7,287 nucleotides of DNA from Thermoplasmata archaeon (lineage in GTDB: Archaea > Thermoplasmatota > Thermoplasmata > Thermoplasmatales > Thermoplasmataceae). A program made the position numbers and the translations under genes. Location of the stretch: NCBI GenBank assembly GCA_021810575.1, contig JAJZIN010000029.1, forward strand, positions 1-7,287. The letters run 5' to 3'. The notes below the pieces were generated by a model that was not told where the DNA came from, searched no databases, and saw only the letters and a program-made list of their open reading frames with translations. Of the stretch, positions 1 to 6,077 are shown piece after piece (the first letter of the stretch is position 1; each line of letters begins with the position of its first letter).

Positions 1-1
1 A

Positions 2-226
2 TTGGGAATTATTCTTGTGGATGACGTGATAACGAGAGGTTCCACTTTAATGGGATGTTACTGGAAAATTTTGGAAATTTTTAAATCGTATCAGTATTAC
101 CCACAAATATCGGGCTTTTGTGCAATGCGAACTATTAGTAATAGTCTTGAGTTTAGGAAACCAATTGATCCCCACGAAGGAGATATTACATATAGAGATT
201 CAAATGGTGATACCTTGAGAACGTGA
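2..226 (+). CDS. Phosphoribosyltransferase (type I PRTase fold), C-terminal part only; 5' end outside window
   Basis: The frame is open to the left edge, and the TGA at 224-226 ends it after 74 visible codons. The visible part opens with a hydrophobic beta strand followed by two acidic residues and TRGST (residues ILVDDVITRGST). This is the PRPP-binding loop signature of type I phosphoribosyltransferases, which bind the pyrophosphate and ribose-5-phosphate of PRPP. In the family this motif lies well inside the protein, so the TTG at position 2 is probably an internal leucine codon and most of the gene lies upstream. The tail contains FCAMRTISN and a polar end, DSNGDTLRT, which do not tell me the base or substrate. 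It could be a nucleobase salvage enzyme, a ComF-like protein or an uncharacterised PRTase. The fold is fairly sure; the substrate is unknown. It is co-directional with speE but 154 bases upstream, so an operon is doubtful. Confidence 0.75.
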   Translation: MGIILVDDVITRGSTLMGCYWKILEIFKSYQYYPQISGFCAMRTISNSLEFRKPIDPHEGDITYRDSNGDTLRT

Positions 227-227
227 T

Positions 228-262
228 TGACACACAGAGAAACCATCGTGGAAATGGTGTCA
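228..262 (+). other. Weak hairpin just after the phosphoribosyltransferase stop codon
   Basis: TGACAC at 228-233 is complementary to GTGTCA at 257-262, with a short inner CAT/ATG pairing (244-246 with 254-256). The hairpin lies two bases after the TGA stop and is followed by a short TTTT run at about 265-268. It may protect or end the 3' end of the transcript. The stem is only six base pairs, so chance is possible. Archaeal termination relies mainly on U-tracts, and the tract here is short. Confidence 0.25.
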
Positions 263-309
263 TGATTTTGCCTTAAATTTCAAGAAAGTGAAAGAAGTCT
301 AGATGAGAG

Positions 310-357
310 ATGAGTTTAGTCTATTCAGTTTTGATTAAATAGACATATAGAACTCAT
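310..357. promoter_or_regulatory. Long two-arm dyad in the spacer upstream of speE
   Basis: ATGAGTT at 310-316 pairs with AACTCAT at 351-357, and GTCTATT at 319-325 pairs with AATAGAC at 338-344. Both arms are perfect 7-base inverted repeats, nested around a 12-base loop (326-337), with an asymmetric internal loop (TA against ATATAG). The element occupies much of the 154-base gene-free spacer between the phosphoribosyltransferase and speE and ends 24 bases before the first possible speE start codon. It could be an operator in DNA, or an RNA stem-loop in the 3' untranslated region of the upstream transcript. If speE is leaderless the element would not be in its mRNA. Function is inferred from position only. 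Confidence 0.4.
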
Positions 358-362
358 TCATG

Positions 363-376
363 AAAAATAATTAAAT
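363..376 (+). promoter_or_regulatory. TATA-like A/T box upstream of speE
   Basis: The run AAAAATAATTAAAT is centred about 29 bases before the ATG at 399 and only 11 bases before the ATG at 381. Archaeal TATA boxes are centred about 25-27 bases before the transcript start, so this box fits a leaderless or nearly leaderless message that begins near 396-399. No Shine-Dalgarno sequence is seen before either ATG. Confidence 0.35.
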
Positions 377-380
377 CACA

Positions 381-1223
381 ATGAGCATATACCCCATAAT
401 GAAATTAATCGAGAATTGGTTTTCGGAAAGGTATTCAGATAACCTTCAGCTGTCTTTCAGAGTAAGTGATCAGTTGTTATCGGTAAAAACTGATTTCCAG
501 AGAATTGATGTTTTTGAAACATACGATTTTGGAAAACTACTTTCCATCGACGGAACTGTTCAGCTAACAGAAAAAGATGAATTCGTTTATCATGACATGA
601 TAACAAGGATGCCATTTTACTATGCAGATAAAATACCGGAAAAAGCACTGATAATTGGAGGTGGAGATGGAGGAGCTGCTGGAGAATTATTAAAACTTGG
701 ACTTAAATCCATAATAAATGTTGAGATCGATGGCCAGGTTGTAGAAGTCTGCAGGAAGCATTTTCCAAAATTAACTGCATCATTCAATGATCCTAAAGTC
801 AAACTTATTGTGGATGATGGAATAAAGTATGCAAGGAACACAAAGGAAAAATTTGATCTCATAATTGTTGATTCCACTGATCCTGTGGGACCAGCAGAAG
901 ATCTATTTAATGAAGAGTTTTACTCCAATGTATCCAGAATTCTGAATGATGGTGGAGTGGTGGTTACCCAGTCTGGATCACCATTCTACCAGCCCAGGGC
1001 AATTGAACTGGCAAATAAAGGAATGAGAAAATCCTTCTCTCATGTGGCAAGTTATGTGGCATTCATTCCAACCTATCCAAGTGGTTTCTGGAGTTTTACC
1101 ATGGCAAAGAAAAGCCAGATTAAACTTAGAACTGAAAATGTAGAGAATGGTGAATATTTCAATCTTGAAATAGCAAAATCAAGTTTCGCACTTCCAGAGT
1201 TTGCAAAAAAACTCACGCTTTGA
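381..1223 (+). CDS. speE: Spermidine synthase-like aminopropyltransferase
   Basis: This enzyme transfers the aminopropyl group of decarboxylated S-adenosylmethionine to a polyamine acceptor in the cytoplasm. The acceptor is putrescine in classical SpeE; in some thermophilic archaea it is agmatine. The 280 residues match the family length. Visible hallmarks, in order, are the N-terminal beta domain with [21 protein letters not shown] (54-73), the nucleotide-binding loop IIGGGDGG (91-98), the acidic VEID (114-117), the DDG pair (145-147), the catalytic-loop DSTDPVGP (164-171, with D164 as the expected catalytic acid) and the C-terminal TYPSGFWSF (231-239). The start is uncertain: ATG 381 gives the longest protein, while ATG 399 ([10 protein letters not shown]) matches the usual SpeE N-terminus better and sits properly below the A/T box at 363-376. 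The gene ends convergently, overlapping the tail of the next gene by 11 bases. Acceptor specificity cannot be read from the sequence. Confidence 0.93.
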   Translation: MSIYPIMKLIENWFSERYSDNLQLSFRVSDQLLSVKTDFQRIDVFETYDFGKLLSIDGTVQLTEKDEFVYHDMITRMPFYYADKIPEKALIIGGGDGGAAGELLKLGLKSIINVEIDGQVVEVCRKHFPKLTASFNDPKVKLIVDDGIKYARNTKEKFDLIIVDSTDPVGPAEDLFNEEFYSNVSRILNDGGVVVTQSGSPFYQPRAIELANKGMRKSFSHVASYVAFIPTYPSGFWSFTMAKKSQIKLRTENVENGEYFNLEIAKSSFALPEFAKKLTL

Positions 1224-1590
1224 TTTTCCAGAAACTCTTTTTATTTTGTAGCATCTGCTGGTAAAGGCTACCATGCTCCCTTGCAATTTTTTCCAGTTTT
1301 TTCATGTTTTTCATAAAGTGGGATTTACTATCTGAGTTGATATTTTTCATGAAGAACCTGTCATCCTCAATCCACTTATACACATAGTACAGGAAAGCCC
1401 CGCTTACGAATAAAGAAATGATAAATACCCAGTCGTTCCAGTTTCCTATGGTGTTCATCCCAAATGAGTAAGTATTTACTGCTCCGTTGTGGAAAAAAAT
1501 GTAATTTGTGGAAAATAGCAGGAATATCAATCCGACCACTGCAATTACAAGATAGAAATATAGTGAGAATTCTCTTAATTTTGATGCCAT
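1213..1590 (-). CDS. Small two-helix membrane protein, DUF3198-like, function unknown
   Basis: This 125-residue protein has two clear hydrophobic helices, at about residues 10-28 ([16 protein letters not shown] region) and 53-72 ([19 protein letters not shown] region). They are joined by a short polar loop and followed by a charged C-terminal segment (about 74-125) rich in lysine and likely helical. The tail, with [16 protein letters not shown] and a closing KKSFWKIK, resembles from memory the archaeal DUF3198 family (a membrane anchor plus a small helical soluble domain); a profile search would settle it. No catalytic motif is seen. With lysine-rich ends the tail is probably cytoplasmic. The ATG at 1590 is preceded by a TATA-like box at the right distance and no Shine-Dalgarno sequence, suggesting its own leaderless transcript, 32 bases downstream of the RdgB gene. 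The 3' end overlaps speE tail-to-tail by 11 bases. Confidence 0.75.
   Translation of the reverse strand: MASKLREFSLYFYLVIAVVGLIFLLFSTNYIFFHNGAVNTYSFGMNTIGNWNDWVFIISLFVSGAFLYYVYKWIEDDRFFMKNINSDSKSHFMKNMKKLEKIAREHGSLYQQMLQNKKSFWKIKA
1237..1247 (+). terminator. Possible U-tract terminator of speE
   Basis: Two T runs (five T at 1238-1242 and four T at 1244-1247) start 15 bases after the speE stop codon. Archaeal RNA polymerase ends transcription at such U-rich stretches without needing a hairpin. The tract lies antisense within the 3' end of the convergent membrane-protein gene, so the T runs may also just reflect its lysine codons. Confidence 0.3.
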
Positions 1591-1610
1591 CAGTCAACAC
1601 ATATATATTT

Positions 1611-1620
1611 TAAATTATAA
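1611..1620 (-). promoter_or_regulatory. TATA-like box for the DUF3198-like gene
   Basis: On the minus strand the sequence TTATAATTTA is centred about 25 bases before the ATG at 1590, the spacing expected for a leaderless archaeal transcript. A further AT-rich run (AAAATATATAT) follows closer to the start codon, so the exact box could be shifted by a few bases. Confidence 0.45.
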
Positions 1621-1622
1621 AC

Positions 1623-2174
1623 TTAGTCCTCTATTCCTAGATAACTGATAAAACTCCTCAAGGCATTGATCCTGTGAGAATGCTGATTCTTTTCTTCAAT
1701 GCTCATTTCTGCCAGTGTATTTTCACAGTTTTCCGGTACAAATACTGGATCGAATCCAAATCCTGTTTTTCCCTTTTCTTCCTCTGCAATTCTCCCGTTT
1801 AGTTTTCCCTGAAATGTCAGAACATTCATTCCATCGAAATAAGAAATAACTGTCAGGAAATAGGCTGATCTTTCTTTATGTTTTAGTAGATCCAGAATTC
1901 CTTCGTTTCCTATTGTTTTTGAAATATACGATGAATATGGCCCGGGAAATCCTTTAAGTGAATTAATATACAATCCTGTGTCTTCCAGAAAGAATTTATC
2001 ACCCATCTGTCTGGACAATTTCACTGCACTGTCCCTTGAGATTTCCTCTGTTGATTCTCCCTGAATTTCCTCGTATTTCATCTTTACCCACTGGCATTCG
2101 ATTCCAAGTTGTCCAAGAAATGCCGATATTTCATTGTATTTATGCATGTTACTTGTGAGAAATTTTAACTTCAT
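1623..2174 (-). CDS. rdgB: Non-canonical purine NTP pyrophosphatase (XTP/dITP diphosphatase, RdgB/HAM1 family)
   Basis: The enzyme hydrolyses ITP, dITP and XTP to the monophosphate and pyrophosphate, removing deaminated purines from the nucleotide pool in the cytoplasm. The 183 residues match the usual archaeal length. Family signatures are the N-terminal TSNMHKYNE (7-15; substrate-loop asparagine N9 and lysine K12), EDTGL (64-68; metal-binding acidic pair), GFPGPYSS (75-82), the base-recognition loop GFGFDPVF (138-145) and EKNQHSHR (161-168, with the conserved SHR). Nothing essential appears to be missing. The ATG at 2174 overlaps the TGA stop of the Kae1-Bud32 gene as ATGA and is served by a strong Shine-Dalgarno sequence inside that gene, so the two are almost certainly co-transcribed and translationally coupled. 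HAM1-type genes are often found beside Bud32/Kae1 in euryarchaea, in line with this arrangement. Confidence 0.95.
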   Translation of the reverse strand: MKLKFLTSNMHKYNEISAFLGQLGIECQWVKMKYEEIQGESTEEISRDSAVKLSRQMGDKFFLEDTGLYINSLKGFPGPYSSYISKTIGNEGILDLLKHKERSAYFLTVISYFDGMNVLTFQGKLNGRIAEEEKGKTGFGFDPVFVPENCENTLAEMSIEEKNQHSHRINALRSFISYLGIED

Positions 2175-3751
2175 GCATATCTCCTCCTTTTCTCTATATC
2201 ATGAAGCACATTTATTACCTCGTTGCTAGTTTCACTCATTTTGCGGTAAATTTCTTCAAATCTATCATATGGCTCGCTTCCGTAAATTGAAATCATGCTT
2301 TCCTTCAGAAGTCTTATATCATATGCCTTGTCTGTAACTGTTTTTGATATTTTTCCCATGCTTGGGTCAAGAAGGTAAAGTGTATTGTCATGTATGATCA
2401 TATTGTTCAATGTCAGATCTCCATGAATTATATCTCTTTCGTGGAGCTTGGAAACAGATTCTGCTATCTCTTCCAACAGTTTCTGATCCATTTTTTCAAT
2501 GTTTGACGCCTGAATTCCTGGTATTTTTTCCATCTCAAAACTTACTCTGTCTTCATTAATTGAAAATACAGCAGGTACATTTATGCCTGCTTCCATCATT
2601 CTGTGGAGCATTACTATTTCATTTTTCATTCTTTTATTTCTCAGTTTTAGATCCAGTTCTACATTCCTGTATGACTTTCTTATCCTTTCCTTTACTATTG
2701 AATCATATTCGTGGAATTTTCCCTCAGTTATAACAGATTCTGCACCCCTGTTGCTATATATAATATTCATCTCCGAAACCCATGGAGTGTTAACTTCATC
2801 AATTCTATACATCTGGTCAATTGCAGTATCTTCAATCTTCTGTGACCCAAAATTGTTATATGTGAGAATTGCAGCCTGTCCTATCATTGCACCATTATCC
2901 ATACAGTATTTTTCCGGTGTTTCAAAAACCCTGATCCCAAGATCGTCTGCCATTCTTGAAATCATTTCCTTCAATCTGCCGTTTCTTGCAACCCCACCTG
3001 CCAGAAGTATTTGATTTTTTCCCGAGGTATATAAAGCTCTCTCAAGAGTTTCTACAAGCATGGAGAACGATATTTCCTGAATGCTGAATGAGACATCATT
3101 TTCGCTCTCCCCCTTTGTTAGTAAATTTTTTGCAGCCGTGTATATGCCAGAAAATGAGCAGTCCATTCCATTGACTGAATATGGAAGATCAAGTAGTCTT
3201 GATCCATTAAGTGCCATTCTTTCAATTTCAGGCCCACCCGGAAATGGAAATCCCATATCTCTGGCTATTTTGTCCAGCATATTTCCAATTCCGATGTCAA
3301 GTGTTTCACCAAATACCCTGTATCTACCGTTCTTGTGTGCTATTATCTGTGTATTACCCCCTGAAACGTATAGCATTACTGGGTCATTTGCACCAGTTTC
3401 CCTCCTTCCGATTTCTATGTGCCCAAGAGGGTGATTTACCCCTACAATTGGTATATGGAGCTTTAACGCCATAGCCCTGGCAGCAACTGCTGTTATTTTC
3501 AGCGATGGAGGGAGACCTGGACCTTTTGAAAATCCCACCATTTCTATGTCATTTTCCGAGAATCCAGATTCCTTGATTGCAGTATGAATTACATCAACAA
3601 CATTTTCAAAATGAAAATTTGCAGCTTCTCGGGGATTTATTCCACCCTTTTCCGGTTTATATGTTCTGGATACCATGGAGTATATTTGTTTCTCATCCAG
3701 TATGGATGCGCTTGTAGTATGAGCTGTGCCCTCAAGTCCCAGAGTTAGCAT
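2171..3751 (-). CDS. kae1-bud32: Kae1-Bud32 fusion: tRNA N6-threonylcarbamoyladenosine transferase joined to Bud32 kinase/ATPase
   Basis: Kae1 (TsaD) transfers the threonylcarbamoyl group from its AMP adduct to A37 of ANN-decoding tRNAs; Bud32 is the small kinase-like ATPase of the same KEOPS complex. The Kae1 domain fills about residues 1-325, with metal ligands H107 and H111 (NHPLGH), the phosphate loop YVSGGN (128-133), GNMLDKIARDMG (156-167), SFSG (199-202), LAGGVARN (250-257) and ligand D285 (CMDNGAM). The Bud32 domain follows at about 332-526: a GAES start (335-338), likely ATP lysine K354, E378, the catalytic loop HGDLTLNN (443-450; D445, N450), and D462. The usual DFG is DPS here (462-464). 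It ends in an arginine-rich tail (KRRRYA). A single continuous frame shows the fusion is real; such fusions are known in several euryarchaea. The ATG at 3751 has a TATA-like box about 26 bases upstream. The gene overlaps rdgB by ATGA. Confidence 0.96.
   Translation of the reverse strand: MLTLGLEGTAHTTSASILDEKQIYSMVSRTYKPEKGGINPREAANFHFENVVDVIHTAIKESGFSENDIEMVGFSKGPGLPPSLKITAVAARAMALKLHIPIVGVNHPLGHIEIGRRETGANDPVMLYVSGGNTQIIAHKNGRYRVFGETLDIGIGNMLDKIARDMGFPFPGGPEIERMALNGSRLLDLPYSVNGMDCSFSGIYTAAKNLLTKGESENDVSFSIQEISFSMLVETLERALYTSGKNQILLAGGVARNGRLKEMISRMADDLGIRVFETPEKYCMDNGAMIGQAAILTYNNFGSQKIEDTAIDQMYRIDEVNTPWVSEMNIIYSNRGAESVITEGKFHEYDSIVKERIRKSYRNVELDLKLRNKRMKNEIVMLHRMMEAGINVPAVFSINEDRVSFEMEKIPGIQASNIEKMDQKLLEEIAESVSKLHERDIIHGDLTLNNMIIHDNTLYLLDPSMGKISKTVTDKAYDIRLLKESMISIYGSEPYDRFEEIYRKMSETSNEVINVLHDIEKRRRYA
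2181..2187 (-). promoter_or_regulatory. Strong Shine-Dalgarno sequence for rdgB inside the end of kae1-bud32
   Basis: On the minus strand GGAGGAG lies six bases before the ATG at 2174 and within the last arginine codons of the upstream gene. It is the only clear, well-spaced Shine-Dalgarno sequence I see in front of a gene in this window. It fits the rule for Thermoplasmatales that internal operon genes use ribosome binding sites while first genes are often leaderless. It supports the choice of start at 2174. Confidence 0.75.
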
Positions 3752-3771
3752 TGAAATGCATATGTCAGATC

Positions 3772-3783
3772 TTTATTTAATTA
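3772..3783 (-). promoter_or_regulatory. TATA-like box for kae1-bud32
   Basis: On the minus strand TAATTAAATAAA lies 21-32 bases before the ATG at 3751, centred near -26. With no Shine-Dalgarno sequence before the ATG, this supports a leaderless transcript beginning at or very near 3751. The box lies in the 35-base gap after the glycosyltransferase stop codon, so the two genes need not share a transcript. Confidence 0.5.
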
Positions 3784-3786
3784 TGA

Positions 3787-5004
3787 TCAGGCCTTATTGT
3801 AAGTAAAAAGAGCGTATATTGTGGCAATGAAGAGTATTCCAGCACCTATGGATCCGTAAGCAAGTGTTTTGAGCCTGTTCTTTAAGGTTCTGGTTGCAAC
3901 GGAACCTGCGAAAACCATGGATGCAACAGCTGATGAAGTGGTACTTAACCTGTATAATATGTCTAAATTAGAAATATGACCATGAAAATGAAATCCAATC
4001 ATGCTGAATATAGCGGGTATGAATCCCCTGAAATGTAACACTTCAAGAAAGATAAGTCCCTTTAGGAGAATAACTACAAGAAATACAATTGGAAGGGTGT
4101 ATGTGAATATCTGCTCAAACTTATAGAATTTATTTGCTTTTTTCAGAGAGCCGTTTCTTAGACTCTTGAAGAATGTTCTCCATCCAGTCCTCGACCATCT
4201 TATGTTCTGTTTCATATAACTTTTTATGCTGTCCTTGGGGAGGGTTGTTACCCTTGCTTCAAAGGATTTTGTAGCGACATAGCCCTTACCAATTATGTAT
4301 GAGGTAAGGTCTGCATCGTCACCACCTCCATAATATGGAATGTTTCCCTGAATCTTGAAATCATAAAATTCTGGTGATGTTATGTATTTTCCAACCACAT
4401 CCATCCTGTAAGATCCGAAGCCACCATCTATCAGCATTACACTTCCGAAATGCTTCATTGATCTCTGGATGATTTCCTTTGATCTCTCTATGAATTGAGA
4501 GGCATAGGATACAAACTTACCATCCATGGTGTCAAATGTTATATTACCGCCAACACCTCCTACTCTGGGCGAGTATTCTTTCATGATATTTCCGATGGCA
4601 TCAGATTCAGGGATCATATCCCCATCCATGAACACTACCACTTTCGTCTTTACTTTTGAAACTCCAAGAGCCATTGCTTTTCTTTTTCCTGAATGTATTC
4701 CAGTGGATAGAAAGGTAACACCTTCATCCCTGCACATGGAAAGGTATGGTTGCTCAACACCATCCCCTACTACTATTATTTCACTGACCTGATCTCTGAC
4801 TGAAGCTATGGCCCTTTTCAGATGCTCCACTGATTCGTTGAACACAGTTATAACAATAGTTGCATCCTGCGGTGTTAATCCCTCGGATTTTTCTTTAGGT
4901 GTATTCCTTTTTCTTGAAAGATATGAATTTAAAAGGTAATATGTAACGGAGAGTACGGATGAAACCGCCGTGATGGTAATAAAAAGGAGGAATTCTATTC
5001 GCAT
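3787..5004 (-). CDS. Membrane-bound family 2 glycosyltransferase, hyaluronan/cellulose synthase-like
   Basis: The 405-residue protein has an N-terminal membrane helix (about 4-26), a cytoplasmic GT-A catalytic domain (about 46-285) and three or four C-terminal membrane helices (about 298-324, 328-340, 357-372 and 381-400). Catalytic-domain signatures are VITVFNE (51-57) with GDG (80-82) at the nucleotide-sugar site, the metal-binding DGD (127-129), GGGDDADL (226-233) for the acceptor/base, and QNIRW (266-270), the QxxRW motif typical of processive synthases. It therefore probably builds or extends a polysaccharide from a UDP- or GDP-sugar and may help export it; the sugar cannot be predicted. 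Thermoplasmatales lack a rigid wall, so a glycocalyx or exopolysaccharide is a reasonable inference. No other glycan genes lie nearby. The ATG at 5004 opens directly into the membrane helix; the upstream spacer carries a cluster of palindromes. Confidence 0.9.
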   Translation of the reverse strand: MRIEFLLFITITAVSSVLSVTYYLLNSYLSRKRNTPKEKSEGLTPQDATIVITVFNESVEHLKRAIASVRDQVSEIIVVGDGVEQPYLSMCRDEGVTFLSTGIHSGKRKAMALGVSKVKTKVVVFMDGDMIPESDAIGNIMKEYSPRVGGVGGNITFDTMDGKFVSYASQFIERSKEIIQRSMKHFGSVMLIDGGFGSYRMDVVGKYITSPEFYDFKIQGNIPYYGGGDDADLTSYIIGKGYVATKSFEARVTTLPKDSIKSYMKQNIRWSRTGWRTFFKSLRNGSLKKANKFYKFEQIFTYTLPIVFLVVILLKGLIFLEVLHFRGFIPAIFSMIGFHFHGHISNLDILYRLSTTSSAVASMVFAGSVATRTLKNRLKTLAYGSIGAGILFIATIYALFTYNKA

Positions 5005-5007
5005 TTA

Positions 5008-5063
5008 ATACTATAGTATATTACTGAGTAATACTAATAAGTTAGTGGTACGACTATTTAGTA
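5008..5063. promoter_or_regulatory. Cluster of short palindromes upstream of the glycosyltransferase gene, possible operator
   Basis: Four dyads lie in 56 bases: ATACTATAGTAT (5008-5019, perfect), TATTACTGAGTAATA (5019-5033, 7-base arms around one G), ACTAA/TTAGT (5033-5037 with 5042-5046) and ACTATTTAGT (5053-5062). The half-site ACTA/TAGT recurs in three of them. The minus-strand stretch TTATTAGTA (5032-5040) could be the TATA box of the glycosyltransferase gene, which would place transcript start and start codon beside the first dyad. Binding of a dimeric repressor here would block that promoter; this is inference from layout. Confidence 0.4.
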
Positions 5064-5095
5064 CATATAGTCTCTGTATCTGTATTTAACGAAAA

Positions 5096-6001
5096 TCAGT
5101 TGAAGACAGGTTCCTTTTCTCTGACAAATGTGCCATTTCTCAGATCTTTAAGTGCTTCGTTCAACTGTTCCCTTGTATTCATGACCACAGGGCCATACCA
5201 CTCAATATGTTCATCGGTGGGATTTCCTGCTATAAACATTATATCGCTTTCCCTTTCCCTTCCCTTAATTTCTATGTAGTCTCCGTTCCTCGAAAATATG
5301 AAAGCTTTTCTTTCTGTCATCTCTGTTTCTCCATTTATCCTCACATTACCGGAAAAGTTGAACATAATGGCCCTCTTTCTTTCGAGGTTACTCAGTTCGA
5401 TGCTGTCCCCTTCCTTTATCCTTATATGATAATAATGAAGACTGAGGTCGTATGGAGATCTGTATGGCCCGGTGGCGTCTCCAAATTCTCCGGCAAATAC
5501 CTTTACAATCGATCCGTTATCCGTTTTGTACTGAGGTATATCAGATGATTTGTAATATGCATATTCTGGTGTTTTCATCTTTCTTTCTGCTGGGGTGTTC
5601 ACCCATAACTGCAACCCCAGAACTGTCCGGTCAAAGTTTTTATCGTTACTCCCTTTCATATTTAATGATGCTGGCATTTCCTGGTGAAATATACCACTAC
5701 CAGCACTCATATCCTGTACATCACCTGGATAGATGGTGCCCTTATTCCCGTTGCTATCCTCATGATCCGTTTTACCCTTTACCTGGTATGTGATGGTCTC
5801 AATTCCTCTGTGAGGATGCCATGGAAATCCCTTTTCGTACTCCGATGGTTCAGATGAGCCGAAATAATCAAGCAGAAGAAATGGGTCGGTGTATTCAAAT
5901 GTAGAAGGCCCGCCAAAAACTCTCAGAAGCCTGACACCTGCACCATCTATTGTGTAATTACCACTCATTTCAGCTTCAATAGATTTGCTTTTGATATTCA
6001 T
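5096..6001 (-). CDS. Pirin family protein (bicupin)
   Basis: Pirins are cytoplasmic bicupin iron proteins; bacterial members such as E. coli YhhW act as quercetin 2,3-dioxygenases and others as redox-linked regulators. The 301 residues match the family length. The N-terminal cupin (about 20-135) holds the complete metal site: H62 and H64 in PWHPHRGIETITY, and H106 and E108 in SGIFHQEMP, with the linking PGDVQDMSAG (92-101). The C-terminal cupin (about 185-295) closes with the family segment FIAGNP (about 256-261) and YGPVVMNT (269-276). With all four ligands present it is probably an active metal protein, but its substrate is unknown. The ATG at 6001 has a TATA-like box centred 26 bases upstream and no Shine-Dalgarno sequence. 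It lies 76 bases downstream of the HTH regulator on the same strand. Confidence 0.93.
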   Translation of the reverse strand: MNIKSKSIEAEMSGNYTIDGAGVRLLRVFGGPSTFEYTDPFLLLDYFGSSEPSEYEKGFPWHPHRGIETITYQVKGKTDHEDSNGNKGTIYPGDVQDMSAGSGIFHQEMPASLNMKGSNDKNFDRTVLGLQLWVNTPAERKMKTPEYAYYKSSDIPQYKTDNGSIVKVFAGEFGDATGPYRSPYDLSLHYYHIRIKEGDSIELSNLERKRAIMFNFSGNVRINGETEMTERKAFIFSRNGDYIEIKGRERESDIMFIAGNPTDEHIEWYGPVVMNTREQLNEALKDLRNGTFVREKEPVFN

Positions 6002-6023
6002 ATATAAGGAATCAAAAAATGAG

Positions 6024-6031
6024 AATAAACA
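6024..6031 (-). promoter_or_regulatory. TATA-like box for the pirin gene
   Basis: On the minus strand TGTTTATT is centred about 26 bases before the ATG at 6001, fitting a leaderless transcript. A run of six T on the same strand (about 6013-6019) lies between box and start codon; it could also end transcripts arriving from the upstream regulator gene. Confidence 0.4.
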
Positions 6032-6077
6032 TTATCGTTTTGTTTTACTTTTGTTACCTAATTTACTTTTTTGGCAA

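Noticed and set aside
302..322. Short direct repeats GATGAGAGATGAG and AGTCTA upstream of speE
   Set aside because: The units are only six or seven bases in purine-rich DNA and overlap the stronger inverted repeat; no separate meaning can be supported.
1376..1600. Second minus-strand frame overlapping the DUF3198-like gene
   Set aside because: It is out of frame with the membrane protein, which has well-formed helices, a good TATA-like box and a family-like tail; the alternative product has none of these.
2583..3014. Plus-strand open frame of 143 codons antisense to Kae1-Bud32
   Set aside because: The opposite strand encodes conserved Kae1 and Bud32 motifs over the same stretch; the plus-strand product is a low-complexity hydrophobic/serine string with no motif.
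2171..3751. Possible frameshift or assembly artefact joining Kae1 and Bud32
   Set aside because: The junction at about residues 322-335 is a continuous frame with complete domains on both sides, and such fusions are established in euryarchaea.
5207..5793. Two overlapping plus-strand open frames antisense to the pirin gene
   Set aside because: Both are explained as shadows of the pirin reading frame, which carries the complete cupin metal site and family C-terminus.
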